The translations under genes and the position numbers were made by a program. This document shows, piece after piece, positions 5,547-5,654 of a stretch of DNA of 5,654 nucleotides. The notes below the pieces were generated by a model. The model was not told the origin of the DNA. It saw nothing but the letters and a program-made list of their open reading frames with translations, and did no database searches. The DNA comes from an uncultured Collinsella sp. (lineage in GTDB: Bacteria; Actinomycetota; Coriobacteriia; Coriobacteriales; Coriobacteriaceae), in NCBI GenBank assembly GCA_905207425.1, contig CAJLLB010000118.1:1-5654 (forward strand), read 5' to 3'. Every line of letters starts with the position of its first letter. The stretch's first letter is position 1.

Positions 5547-5654
5547 TTAGATGTCGAACACGTAGCGCGAGCCCACGATCTTTTGACGACCGAGCAGCAG
5601 GGGCCGCTCGTCCTCATCGGTAAAGTATGCCTCCATATAGAAGAGCGGCTCCCC
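5547..5654 (-). CDS. GntR-family transcriptional regulator, UTRA-domain C-terminus (partial)
   Basis: Only the last 35 residues and the TAA stop (5547-5549) are in the window; the DNA-binding N-terminus lies beyond the right edge. The tail EPLFYMEAYFTDEDERPLLL...GSRYVFDI is typical of the end of UTRA domains in HutC-subfamily GntR regulators. These bind sugar phosphates or related small molecules to release DNA. The gene is 144 bases upstream of the SIS-domain gene on the same strand, with two matching operator-like sites between them. It probably controls that gene and perhaps a wider uptake and degradation cluster. Confidence 0.82.
   Translation of the reverse strand, partial: GEPLFYMEAYFTDEDERPLLLGRQKIVGSRYVFDI

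Overview
The window looks like chromosomal DNA of a high-GC Gram-positive gut actinobacterium of the class Coriobacteriia, most likely Collinsella or a close relative. This is inferred from strongly GC-biased third codon positions, the protein sequences and the gene mix. No rRNA or other marker is present to prove it.

Layout, left to right. (1) The 3' end of a 5-formyltetrahydrofolate cyclo-ligase gene (+ strand) enters from the left edge. (2) It is followed by a structured repeat, copy A (581-749): a long hairpin and then a tandem array of a 19-bp motif. (3) A minus-strand gene (775-1737) encodes an orphan AbiEi-like winged-helix protein fused to a DUF559/Vsr-like PD-(D/E)XK nuclease-like domain. 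It has its own promoter and a 13-bp direct repeat in its leader. (4) A second copy of the repeat, copy B (2033-2150), lies in the same orientation, so the AbiEi-like gene sits between two direct repeats 1,452 bp apart. (5) metA (2187-3113, minus) carries Glu111, the residue associated with acetyl-CoA rather than succinyl-CoA use. (6) Divergent from metA is an L-lactate/L-2-hydroxyisocaproate-type dehydrogenase gene (3324-4300, +). It is broken by an apparent one-base deletion at about 3771-3774, and a strong intrinsic terminator follows it. (7) A minus-strand FrlB/FraB-like SIS-domain sugar-phosphate deglycase or isomerase gene (4434-5402) lies downstream of a GntR-family regulator gene, whose UTRA-domain C-terminus runs off the right edge. 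Between these two genes are two almost identical 17-bp operator-like sequences 62 bp apart, one overlapping the likely -10 box.

How the parts relate. The folate gene, metA and the dehydrogenase are ordinary metabolic genes that do not form an operon here. The GntR-SIS pair looks like the edge of an inducible amino-sugar or Amadori-compound utilisation locus, with the neighbouring regulator probably acting on the paired operators. The segment from 581 to 2150 is the accessory part: a possible defence-like orphan gene framed by a dispersed, hairpin-forming repeat. The hairpin stems are almost unchanged between copies while the loops have diverged. That repeat is the least explained element in the window.
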